Positions 61,570-64,000 of a stretch of DNA of 64,000 bases are shown piece after piece (the first letter of the stretch is position 1; each line of letters begins with the position of its first letter). Position numbers and translations under genes: made by a program. Source of the stretch: LMUY01 sp965198565 (GTDB lineage Bacteria > Pseudomonadota > Alphaproteobacteria > Acetobacterales > Acetobacteraceae); assembly GCA_965198565.1 (NCBI GenBank), contig OZ240665.1, forward strand, positions 930,001 through 994,000. Reading direction: 5' to 3'. The notes under the pieces were generated by a model. It worked only from the letters and a program-made list of their open reading frames with translations. It was not told the DNA's origin and did no database searches.

Positions 61570-62715
61570 TCACGTCAGGTGCGGCAAGGCTTGCCAGTCC
61601 TGCGACTGCATCTCCTCCAGCCGGGACGCCGTGCGCTCGAACGCCTTCGCCCCCTCGCCGCGCTCATACAACTGGTCCGGTGCCGCGTCGGCCGAGGCGA
61701 TCAGCTTCACCCGGTGCTCATACAAAGCGTCCACCAGCGTGATGAAACGCCGCGCCTCGTCGTAGTTCTCCGGCCCCAGCCGCGGGATGCCGTCCAGCAC
61801 CAGCGCCTGGTAGTGCGTGGCGAGCGCCAGGTAATCCCCCGGCCCGAGCGGCTGGCCGCACAGCGCGGCGAAGTCGAACCGCGCCACGCCCTCCGCCGCC
61901 AGCGGCACCCGCAGCGCCCGGCCCAGCACCGTCAGCCGCTCCGGCTTGGCCGCCACGCCGCCGCTCAGCTCGGTGAACCCCCGGTCCAGCGCCGCGTCCG
62001 CCCGCGCGTTCACCGGCACGTGCCACGTCACCAGGCCGCGCAACCGGTGACGGCGGAAATCGCGCTCGCCATCCAGCACCAGCACGTCCAGGTGCTGCTT
62101 CAGCAGGGCGATGAACGGCAGGAAAGCGTCCCGACCCGGCCGGCCGCGGAACAGGTCGTCCGGCGCGGTGTTGGAGGTGGCCACCACAACCACGGCACGG
62201 TCGAACAGCGCGCTGAACAGCCGCCCCAGGATGATCGCGTCCACCACGTCGTTGACCTGGAACTCGTCGAAGCACAGCAGGGCCGCCCGCTCCGCCACGG
62301 CGTCGGCGACGTGGGGGATCGGGTCGGCGCCGGCGGGATTGGCTTGCTTCCAGGCAAACACACGCGCATGCACGCCCTGCATGAAGGCGTGGAAGTGGAT
62401 GCGCTGCTTTCGCTGCACCTGCGCCTCGGCGAAAAACAGGTCCATCAGCATGGATTTGCCGCGGCCGACCTCGCCGACCAGGTAGAGCCCACTTGGCCCG
62501 GCAGGCGCCTCATCGACGGCGCGGCGGCGGAACAGGCGGTTGACGAAGCCATTGCGCTCCGGGTGCAGCGGCGGATCGTAGCCGCGCAGTTTGGCCCAAA
62601 GATCCTGCAGGCGCTCGGCCGCGACTGCTTGCGCCGGGTCGGTGCTGAGTTCGCCACTGGCCAGCTTGGCGCGAAAGGCGGAAAGCGGGCCGACGGCAAT
62701 GTGAGGACTGTCCAT
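61570..62715 (-). CDS. zapE: Cell division ATPase ZapE (AFG1-like)
   Basis: A 381-residue AFG1-family AAA ATPase; ZapE acts at the Z-ring in E. coli, and the mitochondrial homologue AFG1/LACE1 acts in protein quality control. Walker A is YLVGEVGRGKSMLMDLFF, Walker B LLCFDEFQVND, and VVVATSNTAPDDLF is the sensor region. The C-terminal HRVKLIASADAAP matches the family. MDSPHIAVGPL at 62715 is the chosen start; a further 13 codons upstream are open but not supported. Confidence 0.94.
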   Translation of the reverse strand: MDSPHIAVGPLSAFRAKLASGELSTDPAQAVAAERLQDLWAKLRGYDPPLHPERNGFVNRLFRRRAVDEAPAGPSGLYLVGEVGRGKSMLMDLFFAEAQVQRKQRIHFHAFMQGVHARVFAWKQANPAGADPIPHVADAVAERAALLCFDEFQVNDVVDAIILGRLFSALFDRAVVVVATSNTAPDDLFRGRPGRDAFLPFIALLKQHLDVLVLDGERDFRRHRLRGLVTWHVPVNARADAALDRGFTELSGGVAAKPERLTVLGRALRVPLAAEGVARFDFAALCGQPLGPGDYLALATHYQALVLDGIPRLGPENYDEARRFITLVDALYEHRVKLIASADAAPDQLYERGEGAKAFERTASRLEEMQSQDWQALPHLT

Positions 62716-62831
62716 GCTGCGACTGCGAATAACCCGGCGGAGACCAGAGTTCAATCAATCGCGAGTGAACCCACTTTCTGAAGGGGTTAGGAGTTGTCGT
62801 TCACACGTGCGTGGAAAGGAGGCGGCCGTTT

Positions 62832-63059
62832 ATGAGGACATTCTGCATCGCCATCGCCACCTTGGGCGCTCTGGCTGCGGGCAGCGCGTCTGCCACGCCA
62901 TCCGCACCGGCCCGAAGCTGCGTCGAGGTCGGCCGCGGCGCAATCCGGGTCGCCGCCACCGTGGCGCGCCGCGAAGATTGCTGCACTGGCCGCATGCAGT
63001 GCGCCCAGTTCCTTTCCACCGTGACCGTGATGCGCCCGGGCGGCGACCGGCGCACCTGA
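62832..63059 (+). CDS. Small exported cysteine-containing protein
   Basis: A 75-residue protein with a clear signal peptide (MRTFCIAIATLGALAAGSAS, cleavage near ASA-TP), and four cysteines in the mature part (ARSCVEV, EDCCTGRMQC). AAAGGAGG lies 9 nt before ATG, a strong ribosome site that favours a real gene. No family is recognised. It is divergent from zapE. Confidence 0.6.
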   Translation: MRTFCIAIATLGALAAGSASATPSAPARSCVEVGRGAIRVAATVARREDCCTGRMQCAQFLSTVTVMRPGGDRRT

Positions 63060-63111
63060 CCTGCCAGGCTGGCGCTTGAACAGCAGCGCGTCCCCACCGT
63101 AGGAAGGCGGC

Positions 63112-63759
63112 ATGGACGCATCCACGCTGACCCAAAGCCTGCTCGATATCGCGCGCCTTGCTGACACGCCGGTCGCGACCGATCCATTCCCGCATGTGGT
63201 GGTGCCGAACTTCGTGCCGCCCGAGTTCCTGCCGGACGTGTTGGCCGATCTGCCGCCGATGGCCAGCGGCGGCTCATTCCCGCCCAGCGCGCTCCGCCTG
63301 GGGCCCGCCGCCGCCGAACTGGTGCGCCAAATGGAGGCCGCGCCGCTGCGCGAGGCGATCGCCGCCAAATTCGGTCTCGACCTGGATGGTGCCCCGGTGA
63401 TGCTCACCCTCCGCGGCCGGACCCGTGAGAAAGATGGCCGCATCCACACCGACTCGTCGGCCAAGCGCGTGACCGTACTATTGTACCTGAACCTGCCCGG
63501 CGAGGCTTGGAGCAAGCAGGAAGGCTGCCTGCGCTTGCTGCGCAGCCCCACCGACATCGAGGACTACGCCGTCGAGGTTCCGCCGGTGAACGGCACTTTG
63601 CTGGTGTTTCCGAACGGCCCCGCCACGTGGCACGGCCATCGCACCTTTGTCGGCGCGCGTCATGCGATCCAGCTCAACTACATGACGGATGACGAACAGG
63701 CCCGCGGTGAGCTGCGCCGGCATCGCTGGTCGGCGCTGGTGAAGCGCTTGACGACCTGA
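63112..63759 (+). CDS. 2-oxoglutarate/Fe(II)-dependent oxygenase-like protein
   Basis: A 215-residue double-stranded beta-helix protein of the 2OG-Fe(II) oxygenase superfamily. The iron facial triad is visible as His and Asp in GRIHTDSSAKR and a distal His in ATWHGHRTFVGARHAIQLNY, where Arg would bind 2-oxoglutarate. The N-terminal FPHVVVPNFVPPEFL resembles prolyl hydroxylase-like members that modify proteins or sugars. Substrate unknown. GGAAGG precedes the start by about 5 nt. Confidence 0.8.
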   Translation: MDASTLTQSLLDIARLADTPVATDPFPHVVVPNFVPPEFLPDVLADLPPMASGGSFPPSALRLGPAAAELVRQMEAAPLREAIAAKFGLDLDGAPVMLTLRGRTREKDGRIHTDSSAKRVTVLLYLNLPGEAWSKQEGCLRLLRSPTDIEDYAVEVPPVNGTLLVFPNGPATWHGHRTFVGARHAIQLNYMTDDEQARGELRRHRWSALVKRLTT

Positions 63760-63895
63760 GCCCCGAGCCGAGGCCTGACCACCCGGCCGTGGCGGCATCG
63801 TGGCTCAATCGAGACAACATCCGGTAAACGGCAGCGCGAGCAGAGTTGCCCAAAGCCTATGCGCGCAGCCATCCCTAACAGCCGATCGGGCGAAC

Positions 63896-63971
63896 TGGTG
63901 GAGCTGAGGGGAATCGAACCCCTGACCTCCTCATTGCGAACGAGGCGCTCTACCAACTGAGCTACAGCCCC
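63896..63971 (-). tRNA. tRNA-Ala (CGC)
   Basis: The reverse strand folds as a complete 76-nt tRNA with the CCA encoded. The acceptor stem GGGGCTG/CAGCTCC includes the G3-U70 pair that identifies alanine tRNAs, the D-arm is GCTCAGTTGGTAGAGC, the anticodon loop TTCGCAA gives anticodon CGC, and the T-arm is AGGGGTTCGATTCCCCT. Confidence 0.97.
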
Positions 63972-64000
63972 GCCGTCCTGGCCGCGGACAAATGTCAGCC

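Overview
The window is about 70% G+C and reads as chromosomal DNA of an alphaproteobacterium, most likely an acetic-acid-bacterium relative (Rhodospirillales/Acetobacteraceae). This is inferred from the mdh-sucC-sucD-sucA-sucB order, the EF-P sequence type beginning MKQQANLIRAGQ, the CobG-type (oxygen-dependent) corrin pathway and the base composition. No taxonomic search was possible.

Layout. 1-3.96 kb: the 3' part of a D-amino-acid-dehydrogenase-like flavoprotein, then on the minus strand a secreted thioredoxin with a CcdA-type membrane protein and an MFS transporter. 4.07-8.97 kb (minus): efp, a suhB-like phosphatase and a three-gene envelope module (an OmpA-like protein, a MotA/TolQ-like channel, an OmpA/MotB-like coiled-coil protein). 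9.2-11.3 kb: divergent epmB and epmA, which modify the EF-P encoded next door. 11.5-13.8 kb: ugd and a UDP-glucuronate decarboxylase (UDP-xylose supply). 13.9-17.3 kb: helicase hrpB and a REP-associated transposase flanked by a ~240-bp direct duplication that carries a copy of the hrpB tail. 17.5-20.0 kb: an AT-rich, apparently foreign gene for a predicted restriction-type nuclease fused to a P-loop NTPase. 20.3-24.7 kb: a hypothetical gene, then a DegP-like protease coupled to an OmpR-type regulator and a histidine kinase, and a small exported protein. 24.7-29.6 kb: an IS481-family insertion, a nucleoside hydrolase with an M29 aminopeptidase, and an IS110-family insertion. 29.6-34.2 kb: a UraD-UraH fusion (urate breakdown), a glycosyltransferase, an ABC exporter and a Uma2-type nuclease.

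34.2-52.1 kb is a large cobalamin locus: cobQ, cobO and cobP on the minus strand; a cobalamin riboswitch; then DUF1636-cobW-cobN-cobG-cobH-cobI-cobJ, cobK (opposite strand), cobL-cobE-cobM, cbiD (opposite strand), and cobB-cobT-cobV. Most joints are 1-4 nt stop/start overlaps, which implies translational coupling. Together they take precorrin-2 through ring contraction, cobalt insertion and adenosylation to cobalamin assembly. cobA, cobF, cobC, cobD, cobS and the cobalt-chelatase cobT are not in the window; CbiD probably fills the CobF role. 52.1-62.7 kb is the TCA block sucB, sucA, sucD, sucC, mdh (minus), then a secreted carboxylesterase and zapE. The window closes with a small exported protein, a 2OG-Fe(II) oxygenase and tRNA-Ala(CGC).

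A family of palindromic repeats (core like CTCTCCCGCTGGCGGGAGAG with a GGGTCGGGGTGAGGG tail) occurs at least 19 times between genes and, unusually, inside four cobalamin genes, where the copies are stop-free and read through in frame. That pattern and the AT-rich nuclease-NTPase gene are the two observations most worth following up.
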